A model generated the notes under the pieces. The model saw only the letters and a list, made by a program, of their open reading frames with translations, was not told the DNA's origin and searched no databases. Positions 1 through 10,650 of a DNA stretch of 64,000 nucleotides are shown here, in pieces (position 1 is the stretch's first letter; each line of letters begins with the position of its first letter). A program made the position numbers and the translations under genes. Source of the stretch: Euonymus europaeus (Eukaryota; Streptophyta; Magnoliopsida; Celastrales; Celastraceae); contig OY756964.1 of assembly GCA_963580455.1 (NCBI GenBank), positions 4,402,001-4,466,000 on the forward strand, given 5' to 3'.

Positions 1-936
1 GAACAGAAGACTCTAGAGTCACAATGCTAGTACTTTGTGTTAGGTCACGAGGGCGTTAGAGGGCGTGGCTTTATCATGCAGTGCGTGGAGTGTGGAGGAT
101 GATCGAGAGGATTCGTGTTCTAGATAGTTCTACGAGGGTTTTACCCGAGATTCAGAGATAAGCCAGATCTATTTAAAAATTATTATTTTCGTCTACGTTT
201 ATTTATTATTTTCTTTAATTGTTCGATAATATGTAGAAATATTAATCAAGAGCAACTATAATAGATTCCCACTTTCATTTGTCGATGTTGAAAATTATAT
301 AATATATTGCAAAACTTTTTTCTCAAAAAAATAATAATATTACAAAGCCTTAGCAATGAAGTCTTCTCTCTCAAAAAATAAAAATAAATTGGACTAATAC
401 AAAATCTCTATTTCGACTCAATTTCAATCTCCAAATTTGATTTAATCCACATCGAAATTTTGTCATCCTGACTTAGGAATAATAGAACTTAAACCAAAAA
501 ACAGCATAAATAAAATTGCCTAAAACTAGTGCAAGTTCTGAATTTATGTATATGATGATTTTTACTGAGATGGCAACTAATTACTAATAAGATCCGCATT
601 ACTTCAATTTGCTTTGTTTGATTGCGTTAATTCTACTTCACTAAGACAGCATTAAATTGCACAAATAAAAGAAGCTCCACACTAATACATATTTAATACA
701 CTAATATTATCAAGCATTAATCATAATGTTATCAAGCAAGGAGAAGTCCGAATAACTTGATATCAGTTGTGGCACCTGCTCTCCCATATAGAAGTTTGCC
801 AACAGCCACGGGCCATTATTTGATATGGTTCAAAGAGACTTAGTCTAATCTGATTAGAAGCAGTGGACATGTTTTTAGCCTATGAAGGAAGGCAACCTAA
901 AGGAAAACCATAAACTCTCATGTGAGTGACTATAGG
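1..936. other. Intergenic, no gene seen
   Basis: AT-rich sequence downstream of the FKBP15-like gene. The first 160 bases are more GC-rich than the rest and may be the edge of a repeat, but no terminal structure or convincing reading frame is visible. The right end will contain the 3' UTR of the minus-strand FKBP gene. Confidence 0.5.
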
Positions 937-3900
937 CTATAGCTCACTGTCGCTTGCTTCCTCTCCGCTAGAAGGATTCCCATTCACAGCAACAAGCTCC
1001 GTGTCAAATATTAGGGTTGCTCCACCTGTCATTATCCAAACAATCACATTTAAATTTTCTGGTAAAGAAAACAAATATCTAATGACGAATTTAGCATACA
1101 AGAAACACAAAAAGAAACCACGGTGAAATTCGAAAATCTAAATTATGTCAAGAAAGGTCTCTCGTGAAATCTAACCGATATGGTAGAGCAGTACAGTGCA
1201 ATGCATAAACCATCCAACCTATCTCAATGGGGAAATGGTTCTAATCCCTAAACCAGTTCTGACAATTAAATCATACATGGAAAGACTAAAGCTTCTAAAC
1301 TCAGATCTATAAAAGAGCCAAGATGTTGTGCAATGCATAAACCATCCAACCTATCTCAATGGGGAAATGGTTATAATCCCTAAACCAGTTCTGACTTTCA
1401 AATCATACATGGAAAGTCTAAACCTTCTAAACTCAGATCTATAAAAGAGCCAAGATGTTATCAACTTCTATGCCCAAAGGATTGCATGTTCTGTTGTTGC
1501 AGAGCAGCATAAATTCAGGTAGTGTATTGCATCAACTAGGAATTGCCAGTTATATAGTATATTAAACGAAACTGACCTGCCAATCAAAATTACAGCTACT
1601 CCAGGAATATGTAACTTATCTAATCCAAACTAACCAGTTAACTTTCACTATGAATACTTGAAGAGCAATAGGTTTAGACCACAAAAGTACCTGGAATGGT
1701 AGGTGGGGAACCCTGATCACCATAACCAAGTTTTGCTGGTATTTTCAACTTTCTCTTCTCACCTACACACATTCCCAACAGCCCTTGGTCCCATCCTGCA
1801 AAGGAATTTTTCCAATTACCAACATGTACACTCTCAACCCACAATCCATTGAACTAGGAAAAGATTTATGGAAATTATAAAAGATATGGCTAAAGCATTG
1901 AGCGTTTACTTCCACATCAATTACCTTTGATAACTTGACCACTGCCAATCTCAAACTCAATTGGATCACCTCTTTCAAAGCTCGAGTCAAAAACAGTACC
2001 ATCTGTCAGTTTTCCCTGCAAATAAAAGGGAAAATGTCATAAGAAACTGTGCTAGTTAAGGAACTAGTGGGAGGAAGGATAACGCTACGCTATAAGTCTA
2101 CAACCAATTAACAAAGGAGAGAACATTAAAGCACTTGTACACATTGTGATACACGAGGAAAATGTAGTTTCCAATTAAATATTTGAGGCAAAAAGGGCCA
2201 AAGTCTTGTTACAACAAAGAATCTGCTCATCGTAATTGCAACTACAAAACCGCCTAAAATGAACTGATTACCTTCACTATAAGAGTATAGGATATACCAT
2301 GGATCATAAGTGACATTCAATCTCATTTACCCACCAGATAATACAATCAATACAAAAGTTTCATTTGCTGATACTTTGTTTCACATATCAGATTTCTGTA
2401 AATGTGGGAAGAAACAAAACGCTGTTCAAGGAAAGGAAAGAACAAAAAAAAAGTCCACTAATATCGTAAGCCTATTTCTGCCAGAAAATGATGCCAAGGC
2501 AGTGGCCAACTGACACTTGTAAGCACAATCTCTTCTCTTTCACAACCCCACCACCGTCTAGATAAAAAACAGACGTTTTGACCGGAATTGCTTACAACGA
2601 AAAGTGGCAGTGCCGGTGATGCATTCAAAGGAAACCTATAAAACAACTTGAAGAATAATAGCAAGTTCACAGACCTTGTTGAACTGTAACTAATAATTAA
2701 TTACAAAATTTCTGCCACTAACTTTGAAGAGAAAGAGACAAGCTGACTGCTTCATTACTGACATCTGGTCTATTGAATGTCAAAGAACCCTCTATTGAAG
2801 CACCTTCTCAACTAAGAAAGCAAAACTACAAACCTAATCAAGGCCTCAACAGCCTTTCTGATTACCCCACAACAAGCTAGTGCTCTCTTTTTCCAATGTT
2901 CCACTGTCCAATTTTCTGATCTTTTGAGATATTATGTGAGTAAATTGTAAACCTTACTATTTAAGTTTGAAGTAAACCGGGTAAAAAGCCTTCGAAAAAA
3001 GAAAATAAGATCATCTTCCTGTCCCTTCATTCGACACAATACATCAAAATAAGTCAAATTCATTCAATAGTCAAAGACTATGGCTGCATAACTTTCTTTT
3101 GTGTAAAAAAGATAAAAGAAAGAAAGAAGAAGAACCATTATAAGTGGCCATAAAACAGACTTGATCTTAAACCTAAACAATCAGATCACGATTCAAAGAA
3201 GATAATTACAGTGTCCTGCGCGCAAATAAGTATACACTATCCCGTGAACCAATAAAGGAAGCTGCATTCGCACTCACCCGATAGTGCACTTTAATCTTAT
3301 CACCTTTGTGTGCCTGAAACTCGCAAGTCTCGGGCTTATGCTGTTGAGATATACAAGGCAGGAAAAAAAAATTAGTGGGCACCAAAGATTTATGCAAGTA
3401 TAAACATGTATCCATTATCTAATCGCATGTATCAATTTGATTACCAAAATCATTAGTGCAGTAGAAACCAGACCTTATGACATTAAATAGTTAAAACAAA
3501 TACATCAGTAATTTACCTTCACGCCGATCTGTAACTCTGTAACATCGCTCGACTTCTTCGCGAAGACTATAAGATTGAATAGTTGAAATATAATTAATAA
3601 AACTGAATTTCTCAAATCGAGGCTCAAAAAGAATCAGATCTCCAACTTCTGTTAGGATCTTGGACTCCTAACAGGACAGAATAGGAAATTTTACAAGAAC
3701 AAGAGTTGTGCGACACAATCTGGTTCTTATTGATTCAAGAAAAGAGAAAGATAGAGAGCAAACCAGAACTATGCTGGAATAAATCTCTCAAGAACACTAG
3801 TCAATTCTAAATTGGTAAACATACATGCCCAGTTCACTACAAATTCAGAATTTATATCACCAAGTTGCAGTTAATCTCCACCCTTGGAAGACGCCTCGAT

Positions 3901-6900
3901 CCATGTGAAGACTCAGTGCTCCATCCTGACCGTTCAACATCTCAACATGGATCGTAACTTCCCATGCTTCTTGCGCCAGAAGAAACACAACTTCAACTTT
4001 GATTAGTTACGCTAAACCCCTCATGCATGTGCTAATGCATGGCTTACCAAAACGCACCGTTTCACTAATCTTTACAATTTTACTATTTTAAGCAGGCTCC
4101 CAACAACTCCATCCCCCTTAAAATGATCCCTGCAATTAACAAAGTCAACATCCTACTCAAAACAATTTGCCGATCAAATCAGGGTATTGATCCATTAATT
4201 GTGTATAGGGCACCCAAGTAGCATCTGACACTTCTTGGCCATGCCAATGCACAAGTAACTCAGCAGCAGCTTGCCCATTCCTCTTCACCAACTTGCGATC
4301 CAAAATCATTTCAGGCTGGGGCAGCAAGTGTCCTTGAGAATCAACTGGTGGCAAAGTTGGAGACACCACACAAGCAGGTCCTACATGTTGTTTTAATTGG
4401 CTAATATGGAAAACATCATGTATCTTAGCAGTATCTGGTAACTGCAATTTATAAGCCACAGCTCCAATCCTTTGAAGTACTGGATAGGGCCCAAAAAACC
4501 TATGTGAAAGCTTGAGGTTTCTTCGTTGTGCAACAGAGATTTGCCTATAAGGCTGTAATTTAATATAAACCAAATCTCCAACATTAAACTCCACATTTCT
4601 CCTCCTCTTATCAGCAAAGACCTTCATAGCAGATTGGCTCTTCTGCAGATTGTGTTTGAGTAATTCCAAGATTGCTTCTCTACTACGTAAATGACTGTCC
4701 ACACTAGCTACTGCAGTAGTGCCAGGAGCATAATCAATTAAACCAGGTGGAGGAATACCATACAGTATCTCAAATGGAGTTAGACCCGTACTCGAATGCC
4801 AAGTGGTATTGTAGCAAAACTCAGCCAAAGGAATCCATTTAAACCAATCTTTGGGCTGCTGTCCTGTATGAGCTCGTAGATACTGTTCTAGTGCCTTATT
4901 CACTGCCTCAGTCTGTCCATCAGACTGAGGATGATAGGCAGTGGACATATTGAGCTTAACACCTTGCATTTTCCACAATGCCTGCCAAAAAGTGCTGGTA
5001 AATATAGTATCCCTATCAGATACTATTCGTTGAGGTAACCCATGTAGTTTAAAAACATTATCCATATAACTCTGAGCCACTGAACTTGCAGTGTAAGGGT
5101 GTGCAAGAGGTAAGAAATGTGCATACTTTGAAAATCTATCCACCACAACCAAAATGACTGACTTTCCAAAGGAATGAGGCAAGCCCTCAACAAAATCCAT
5201 ACTCACATCAGTCCACACTTTCTGAGGTATAGGTAATGGCTGCAGTAGGCCTGCAGGTGTAGTATTCAAGTATTTTGTGGTCTGACAGATATTACACTGC
5301 TTAATGTAATCCTTTACAGACTTCTTTAAACCTCTCCACATAAAATCCCTTTTAATTCGCTGATATGTTTTCTTGAAACCCGAGTGTCCAGCAACTGGAG
5401 AAGCATGGACATGCTCCAAAATTTGCGTAATAACCTCAGGAGATTGTCCCACATACAATCTATCCTTATAATAAAGAAGACCTTCACCCAATCTGTATTT
5501 GCCAACAGTAGCAACATTTGATGAAAATTGGTGTAAGATAGATTGTACTTCCCCATCATTGACATAAGTGCCTTTGACATCATCAAAAAAATTTAAAGAA
5601 GGAGCTGAAATAACCAAGCAGCTGGTTCCCTTTTGTAATGCTTCCCTTGCCTCAGCTTCAAACTGCCTAGACAATGCATCAGCTGCCAAGTTAGAATTTC
5701 CCCTCCTATATTCAATGGAAAAATCATAGCCCAGCAACTTTATCATCCACTTTTGCTGAAACACAGTCCCAATTTTTTGCTCCAAAAGATATTTGAGACT
5801 AAAATGATCCGTTCGAATGATGAAATGGTGACCTAAAAGGTATGGCCTCCATTTCTGAACTGCAGAAACTAAAGCCAAAAACTCCTTCTCATATGTAGAA
5901 AAATAAACAGATTTTCCTTTGAGAGCTGCACTAAAGAAAGCCAAAGGATGTTCTTGTTGCAATAATACAGCTCCTATTCCACTTCCACACGCATCACACT
6001 CAATATAGAATGTTTCCTCAAAATTTGGTAATGCCAGAACCGGAGGTGTAGCCATGACCACCTTTAAATGCTCAAAAGCATGATCTGCCTCATGTGTCCA
6101 AACAAAACTATCTTTTTGCAATAGTTTATTTAATGGGGCTGTAAGGGAAGCATAGTGTTGGATAAACTTCCTATAATACCCACACAAGCCAAGAAAACCT
6201 CTTAATGCCTTAACAGTAGCAGGTTTTGGCCATTCCATCATGGCCTTAACTTTGTTAGGATCTGCTTTAACACCTTCAACTCCCACCAAGTGTCCAAGAT
6301 ATGAGACCTCAGGAAGTGCAAATTGACACTTAGGAAGTTTAGCAAATAATGTGTGAGTCTGAAGGAGTTGTAAAGTAATTGCCAAATGTTCCACATGAGC
6401 TGTCAATGAATTACTATACACTAAGATATCGTCAAAAAAAACTAAGATGAATTTCCTTAAGTAAGGACGAAAAACCTCATTCATAAGGCTCTGGAATGTT
6501 GATGGAGCATTGGTCAAACCAAAGGGCATGACCAAAAACTCAAAGTGCCCCTCATGAGTCCTAAAAGCAGTCTTCTCAACATCATCTTCAGCCATCCTAA
6601 TTTGATGGTAGCCCGATCTAAGATCCAACTTAGAAAATATCGTAGCACCAAAAAGTTCATCCAATAATTCTTCAATGACTGGAATAGGAAACTTGTCTTT
6701 GACAGTGGCTTTATTAAGAGCCCTATAATCGATGCACATACGCCATGAATTATCCGCTTTCTTGACTAGCAAGACAGGACTGGAGTAAGGACTTGAGCTG
6801 GTCCGAATGACTCCTGTATCCAATAGACCAGCCACAATATTATTTATTTCTGTTTTTTGAGAATAGGGGTACCTATATGGCTTCAAATTCACTGGATTAG

Positions 6901-9330
6901 TACCCTCCTTCAATACAATTTTGTGATCATGAGACCTAGAAGGCGGCAAACCTTTAGGCTCTGCAAATACATCCACAAACTGGTCCAGCACATTCTGAAT
7001 TTCCACACCAACTTGGTCTTTAATAAATGATGTAGGCAAGACATTTATCTGATACAACATGTCTTGATCACCTACTGGAACCACCTCCTCATTAGTTGTA
7101 ATGGAAACAAAAGTATTCTGTAGTGGTGTGTCTCCCTTGAGCAAGCAAGTGCCTTCATGCCACTTGAAGGACATGGTAAGTTCGGTAAAATTCCAACTAA
7201 TATCTCCAAGAGATTTAAGCCATTCAACACCCAAGATCATGTCATACTCCCCCAATTCCAATGCAAAACATTCAACTGGAAACGAGTATCCCTGACAATT
7301 CAGAAGTAATATACCAATTTTGCCAAAACAATGCATGACCTCCCCATTTGCAATTCGAACAGGTACAGAAACCACCTTAGTATTAACCACATCCAATGTC
7401 TTAGCGAACTGTTCAACATATTTGACATTAATGAAATTGTGTGTTGAACCTGTATCAACCAAGATTTTCAAAGAAAACTTCCCAATTATCCCATGCAACA
7501 ACATAGTTTTAGGACCAGATATACCAGTCAAAGCATATAGGGAAACCACTGGCGTATCAATTATTTCTTGATCCTTTATGTCAACATGCTCCAGCACCCC
7601 TTCATCTACAGCCAACTTGTTCTCAGTATAGACTCCTTCAGCAGCTAATTTAATGACAGGCTCCATGGTATAAACCTGTCCAAAACTCTCATCCGTAGTA
7701 TGCTCATCCTCCAACTCTATACAAAACAATCTTGGAGCAGCACATCTATGTCCAGGACCCCATTTCCCATCACATTTAAAGCAAAGACCCTTTTCTTTCT
7801 TATCCATGATTTGTTGAGGCGTGATTTTCTGTACAGTCAATGGTTTAGCAACAGATTTGGATTGTTCTAATGCAAGACTGGGCGATGTTCTTATCACTGA
7901 AGACCTAGTCTCCTGGACAGCAATCTGCAAAGCTTTCTTGGTGGTCAAGAAACTTTTTTCTTGCCTACTTGCAAATTTAAAAGCATCCAGTAATGTCCTG
8001 GGATTCATCACACGCACCGCCTCACGAATTTCTTCCTTCAAACCCCCCAAAAATGAACTCAATTTGTGATGCTCTGGAAGATCATATAATTTGACGATAA
8101 TCATTTCAAACTTGATCTTATACTCCTCCACTGTTTTGTCTTGCCTCAAGGACATCAATTCCTCCATAGGATTAGGCTCCTCAGTTGGACAAAACCTATT
8201 CCGTAAAGCCACCTCCAATTCACCAAAAGAATTAATCCTACTAGAAAGGATAAGATGCTGGTACCAAACCATTGCAGGTCCCTCAAAGTAAAAAGACGCT
8301 AATCTCACTCGATTTGGAAGAGGAGTGTGATAGTATGTGAAAAACTGGTCAGCTTTGATAAGCCAAGTATCAAGATTCTCACCAGAGAATCTTGGAAAAT
8401 CCATTTTCGGTCCCTTGTAGTTGAAGTCCATATCGCCCCTATCACCCCTTCCATCACCCTCACGTCCACATACTGGCTGAGGAGGATTTAATGGCACTGG
8501 TTCGGGTACAGGCCGATTCAACCCTAACCCCTTCAACTGATCCATCATCATCGCCATAGCCTGCTGAACAGAATTTTGAACAGCATCTTGCAAAGTCTGA
8601 TCTCGCAACTGCATTGCATCTTGAACAGATTGTTGCACCGATTGCTGAAGAGATTCCCGCAAAGCATTAATTTGATTATCCAACTCAGATTTGGATACCA
8701 TGATGCACGAAGAAAGCCCTCTGATACCAAATTGTTAGGATCTTGGACTCCTAACAGGACAGAATAGGAAATTTTACAAGAACAAGAGTTGTGCGACACA
8801 ATCTGGTTCTTATTGATTCAAGAAAAGAGAAAGATAGAGAGCAAACCAGAACTATGCTGGAATAAATCTCTCAAGAACACTAGTCAATTCTAAATTGGTA
8901 AACATACATGCCCAGTTCACTACAAATTCAGAATTTATATCACCAAGTTGCAGTTAATCTCCACCCTTGGAAGACGCCTCGATCCATGTGAAGACTCAGT
9001 GCTCCATCCTGACCGTTCAACATCTCAACATGGATCGTAACTTCCCATGCTTCTTGCGCCAGAAGAAACACAACTTCAACTTTGATTAGTTACGCTAAAC
9101 CCCTCATGCATGTGCTAATGCATGGCTTACCAAAACGCACCGTTTCACTAATCTTTACAATTTTACTATTTTAAGCAGGCTCCCAACAACTTCCGACATT
9201 TTAAATATAATTTCTCAGATGAAGTCGTCGATCAATCCAAAGGAAATAGAAGAAATTGTAACTTGCCCGATGACAAGAGAACGAAGAGAAGTAGAATGGA
9301 AGCCGTCTTCCACACGCTGCTAGAACTCAT
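937..9330 (-). CDS. FKBP15: FKBP15-type peptidyl-prolyl cis-trans isomerase, secretory/ER
   Basis: Six coding exons on the minus strand: 9330-9267, 3566-3517, 3340-3278, 2015-1925, 1795-1691 and 1025-937. They sum to 462 nt, giving 153 residues in one frame, the normal size for plant FKBP15. The start is the ATG at 9330. It opens a hydrophobic signal peptide (about residues 1-23), and the mature part begins [15 protein letters not shown]. The FK506-binding/PPIase domain is complete: [29 protein letters not shown] and [20 protein letters not shown]. The C-terminus is SDSEL, a possible variant of the plant ER-retrieval tail. These enzymes isomerise Xaa-Pro bonds in proteins of the secretory pathway. 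Intron 1 carries the LTR retrotransposon and uses a GC donor (GCAAGT at 9266-9261). All other introns are GT-AG. Because every exon is intact, the gene may still be expressed if the 5.7-kb intron is spliced. Confidence 0.88.
1196..1459. repeat. 132-bp tandem duplication in the last FKBP15 intron
   Basis: Positions 1196-1327 and 1328-1459 are near-identical direct copies (both start GTGCAATGCATAAACC and end CCAAGATGTT), differing by a handful of substitutions. They lie wholly inside the intron between exons 5 and 6 of the FKBP15-like gene. Confidence 0.9.
3650..4105 (-). repeat. 3' LTR of the Ty3/gypsy element
   Basis: 456 bp, starting TGTTAGGATC and ending CTCCCAACA on the plus strand, with inverted TGTT/AACA ends. 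It matches 8733-9188 with no difference that I can see. Preceded by the target duplication ACTTC. Confidence 0.95.
4106..4120 (-). other. Polypurine tract of the LTR element
   Basis: In element sense the bases next to the 3' LTR read TAAGGGGGATGGAGT, a purine-rich run expected for plus-strand DNA priming. Confidence 0.8.
4157..8701 (-). CDS. Gag-Pol polyprotein of the Ty3/gypsy element
   Basis: Single open frame of 1514 residues. Order of parts: an N-terminal coiled-coil-like Gln-rich stretch; retrotransposon gag domain (about 90-260); zinc knuckle CFKC...GHRC (about 307-320); aspartic protease with DTGSTHNF (about 417); reverse transcriptase with FFDDILVYS (about 753; F instead of the usual Y before the DD pair); RNase H (from about 899); integrase with an HHCC zinc module (about 1094-1137) and DDE catalytic core ([17 protein letters not shown]); then a chromodomain-like tail ending in [19 protein letters not shown] (about 1465-1514). 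The order protease-RT-RNase H-integrase defines Ty3/gypsy. The ATG lies only 31 bases inside the 5' LTR, so the leader is very short. No stop or frameshift is present, so the element could be competent. Confidence 0.95.
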   Translation of the reverse strand: MVSKSELDNQINALRESLQQSVQQSVQDAMQLRDQTLQDAVQNSVQQAMAMMMDQLKGLGLNRPVPEPVPLNPPQPVCGREGDGRGDRGDMDFNYKGPKMDFPRFSGENLDTWLIKADQFFTYYHTPLPNRVRLASFYFEGPAMVWYQHLILSSRINSFGELEVALRNRFCPTEEPNPMEELMSLRQDKTVEEYKIKFEMIIVKLYDLPEHHKLSSFLGGLKEEIREAVRVMNPRTLLDAFKFASRQEKSFLTTKKALQIAVQETRSSVIRTSPSLALEQSKSVAKPLTVQKITPQQIMDKKEKGLCFKCDGKWGPGHRCAAPRLFCIELEDEHTTDESFGQVYTMEPVIKLAAEGVYTENKLAVDEGVLEHVDIKDQEIIDTPVVSLYALTGISGPKTMLLHGIIGKFSLKILVDTGSTHNFINVKYVEQFAKTLDVVNTKVVSVPVRIANGEVMHCFGKIGILLLNCQGYSFPVECFALELGEYDMILGVEWLKSLGDISWNFTELTMSFKWHEGTCLLKGDTPLQNTFVSITTNEEVVPVGDQDMLYQINVLPTSFIKDQVGVEIQNVLDQFVDVFAEPKGLPPSRSHDHKIVLKEGTNPVNLKPYRYPYSQKTEINNIVAGLLDTGVIRTSSSPYSSPVLLVKKADNSWRMCIDYRALNKATVKDKFPIPVIEELLDELFGATIFSKLDLRSGYHQIRMAEDDVEKTAFRTHEGHFEFLVMPFGLTNAPSTFQSLMNEVFRPYLRKFILVFFDDILVYSNSLTAHVEHLAITLQLLQTHTLFAKLPKCQFALPEVSYLGHLVGVEGVKADPNKVKAMMEWPKPATVKALRGFLGLCGYYRKFIQHYASLTAPLNKLLQKDSFVWTHEADHAFEHLKVVMATPPVLALPNFEETFYIECDACGSGIGAVLLQQEHPLAFFSAALKGKSVYFSTYEKEFLALVSAVQKWRPYLLGHHFIIRTDHFSLKYLLEQKIGTVFQQKWMIKLLGYDFSIEYRRGNSNLAADALSRQFEAEAREALQKGTSCLVISAPSLNFFDDVKGTYVNDGEVQSILHQFSSNVATVGKYRLGEGLLYYKDRLYVGQSPEVITQILEHVHASPVAGHSGFKKTYQRIKRDFMWRGLKKSVKDYIKQCNICQTTKYLNTTPAGLLQPLPIPQKVWTDVSMDFVEGLPHSFGKSVILVVVDRFSKYAHFLPLAHPYTASSVAQSYMDNVFKLHGLPQRIVSDRDTIFTSTFWQALWKMQGVKLNMSTAYHPQSDGQTEAVNKALEQYLRAHTGQQPKDWFKWIPLAEFCYNTTWHSSTGLTPFEILYGIPPPGLIDYAPGTTAVASVDSHLRSREAILELLKHNLQKSQSAMKVFADKRRRNVEFNVGDLVYIKLQPYRQISVAQRRNLKLSHRFFGPYPVLQRIGAVAYKLQLPDTAKIHDVFHISQLKQHVGPACVVSPTLPPVDSQGHLLPQPEMILDRKLVKRNGQAAAELLVHWHGQEVSDATWVPYTQLMDQYPDLIGKLF
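8719..8729 (-). other. Primer-binding site (initiator tRNA-Met)
   Basis: In element sense, three bases after the 5' LTR end, the sequence is TGGTATCAGAG. This is the standard plant primer-binding site complementary to the 3' end of initiator methionine tRNA. Confidence 0.9.
8733..9188 (-). repeat. 5' LTR of the Ty3/gypsy element
   Basis: 456-bp partner of the LTR at 3650-4105, followed by the second copy of the target duplication ACTTC (9189-9193). As the upstream LTR in element sense it holds the element's promoter. Confidence 0.95.
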
Positions 9331-10093
9331 AGTCGCTGTTTCTCACAGTTTTCTAGATCCCGCCGCCGGAGTCTAAAATAGACTGACGTAGGAGATCATG
9401 ATGATGATTGGATTTTGGATGTCAAATTGGTGTTGGAGAAAAAACCCGACCCGGACGGACACTACCGGAACTTCCGGAAGGATTTAATTAATTTTGATTA
9501 ATAGAAAAATATACTCTGAAGCACTTTGCCATTATTGCACATACTCAATTATCTGAGCATTTATCGAGAAGTTAAATAAATATTAAAATTAAATAATAAA
9601 TGAATATTCGATGCTAAACGATTATAGAACAATTTAATTTTATTAATTTAAATACATTTTTAAATGATTTTGGCATATAATAACTTGGATGGAAACAATT
9701 TTAGTATTAACTATTTAAAGTGTGTTCGATATGTTATCATCCGTATGTCAAAATTAAGGATGACAAAAATTTGAGTTCAGGTCGATTCAAATTGAAAAAT
9801 ATGTGTTTACGATATATTTGAAAAATACTATCATTTATGGTATTGGACATCAAACACAATTGCTTTCTCAAAAAAAGAAAAAAAAAAGTTGCTGCTAATG
9901 AATCAAAATTCCACAAGGGAACGGAAATCAAAACAACACTAACCCTATATAAAGTATAAACATGAGTCCCTGGGTATACTTTTCTCATCATCAATTCGTT
10001 CCACATTGCTTGATTTCTCTCGCGTCTCTTCCTCTTTAATTGACATACTCTTGCTCTCTCACGAATACTCGGGTTTTCTTTGTTTCTTCAACA
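9331..10093. promoter_or_regulatory. Divergent intergenic region between FKBP15 and phytocyanin-like genes
   Basis: The 763 bp between the two divergent start codons must hold both promoters. A clear TATA box, TATATAAA, is at 9946-9953, about 140 bp before the phytocyanin start codon. No comparably clear box was identified for the FKBP15 side. Confidence 0.6.
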
Positions 10094-10650
10094 ATGGGTT
10101 TGAACAGAGGATCAGTAGCTCTGGCTTTCTTGGTTTCTTTGATGGCTGTCTTTGGAGCCTGTTCTGCAGGTGCTGTTTACAGGGTTGGTGACTCTGACAA
10201 TGGTTCTGTTGTTTACAACCACTGGGCAGTGATGATCCTGGGTGACACTAATATTTGTATGCATCTCTATCCTTTGTCTTCTTTACGTTTTGAATTTTGA
10301 ACAACTAATTATAATAGTAATATTATTATGCAGTTTTTGAGTACAACGCACGGTTTCACAACGTGAAGCAACTACTGAAGCACCATGATTCCCAGTACAG
10401 CAACCTCACGACGTGTCCGAAGGCCACTTACTCCATCGGCGGCAACTCCATCACTCTAAAGAGGCCAACCCATCTTCACTTCGCCCGTGGGTTCCCTGGC
10501 CACAGCCAAGCGGACCAAAAGACTAGTTCTGCCACGTGTATTGGTTTCGGTTTTTCCTTTTCACTCGGGTCGCTGCTTTTGGTTGCACTAGGATTATTGA
10601 TGGTTTGGTTATTGACTAGGGCAGGGGAATCTCTTTCGATTTTTTCTTAA
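10094..10650 (+). CDS. Phytocyanin-like (early-nodulin-like) protein, altered copper site
   Basis: Two exons, 10094-10256 and 10334-10650 (480 nt, 159 residues), with the phase-1 intron typical of phytocyanins. The ATG at 10094 starts a signal peptide (MGLNRGSVALAFLVSLMAVF). A plastocyanin-like domain follows: YRVGDSDNG, GDTNIFFEYNARFHNV, TTCPKATYSIGGNSITLKRP and HLHFARGFPGHSQADQK. In blue-copper members the last motif reads CGFPGHC. Here the copper-ligand Cys is Arg and the disulfide Cys is Ser, while the two His remain. This resembles non-copper early nodulin-like proteins, although the Cys of TTCPKA is left without its usual partner. The C-terminus is hydrophobic, consistent with a membrane or GPI-type anchor. 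It probably acts at the plasma membrane or cell wall. Confidence 0.8.

Larger units (their letters stand above)
3650..9188 (-). mobile_element. Complete Ty3/gypsy chromovirus-type LTR retrotransposon
   Basis: 5539-bp element in minus orientation. It has 456-bp LTRs at both ends (TGTTGGGA...TCCTAACA in element sense), a 5-bp target duplication ACTTC at 3645-3649 and 9189-9193, a primer-binding site next to the 5' LTR and a polypurine tract next to the 3' LTR. One uninterrupted gag-pol frame fills the interior. The two LTRs look identical on reading side by side, so the insertion is recent. The short length, short LTRs and C-terminal chromodomain fit small chromoviruses such as the Reina clade, but the clade is an inference. 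It lies in intron 1 of the FKBP15-like gene, in the same orientation as that gene. Confidence 0.95.

Noticed and set aside
9258..9268. GT donor (GTTACAA) for FKBP15 intron 1
   Set aside because: It would put exon 2 out of frame. The GC donor three bases upstream restores the conserved SVFAKKS junction.
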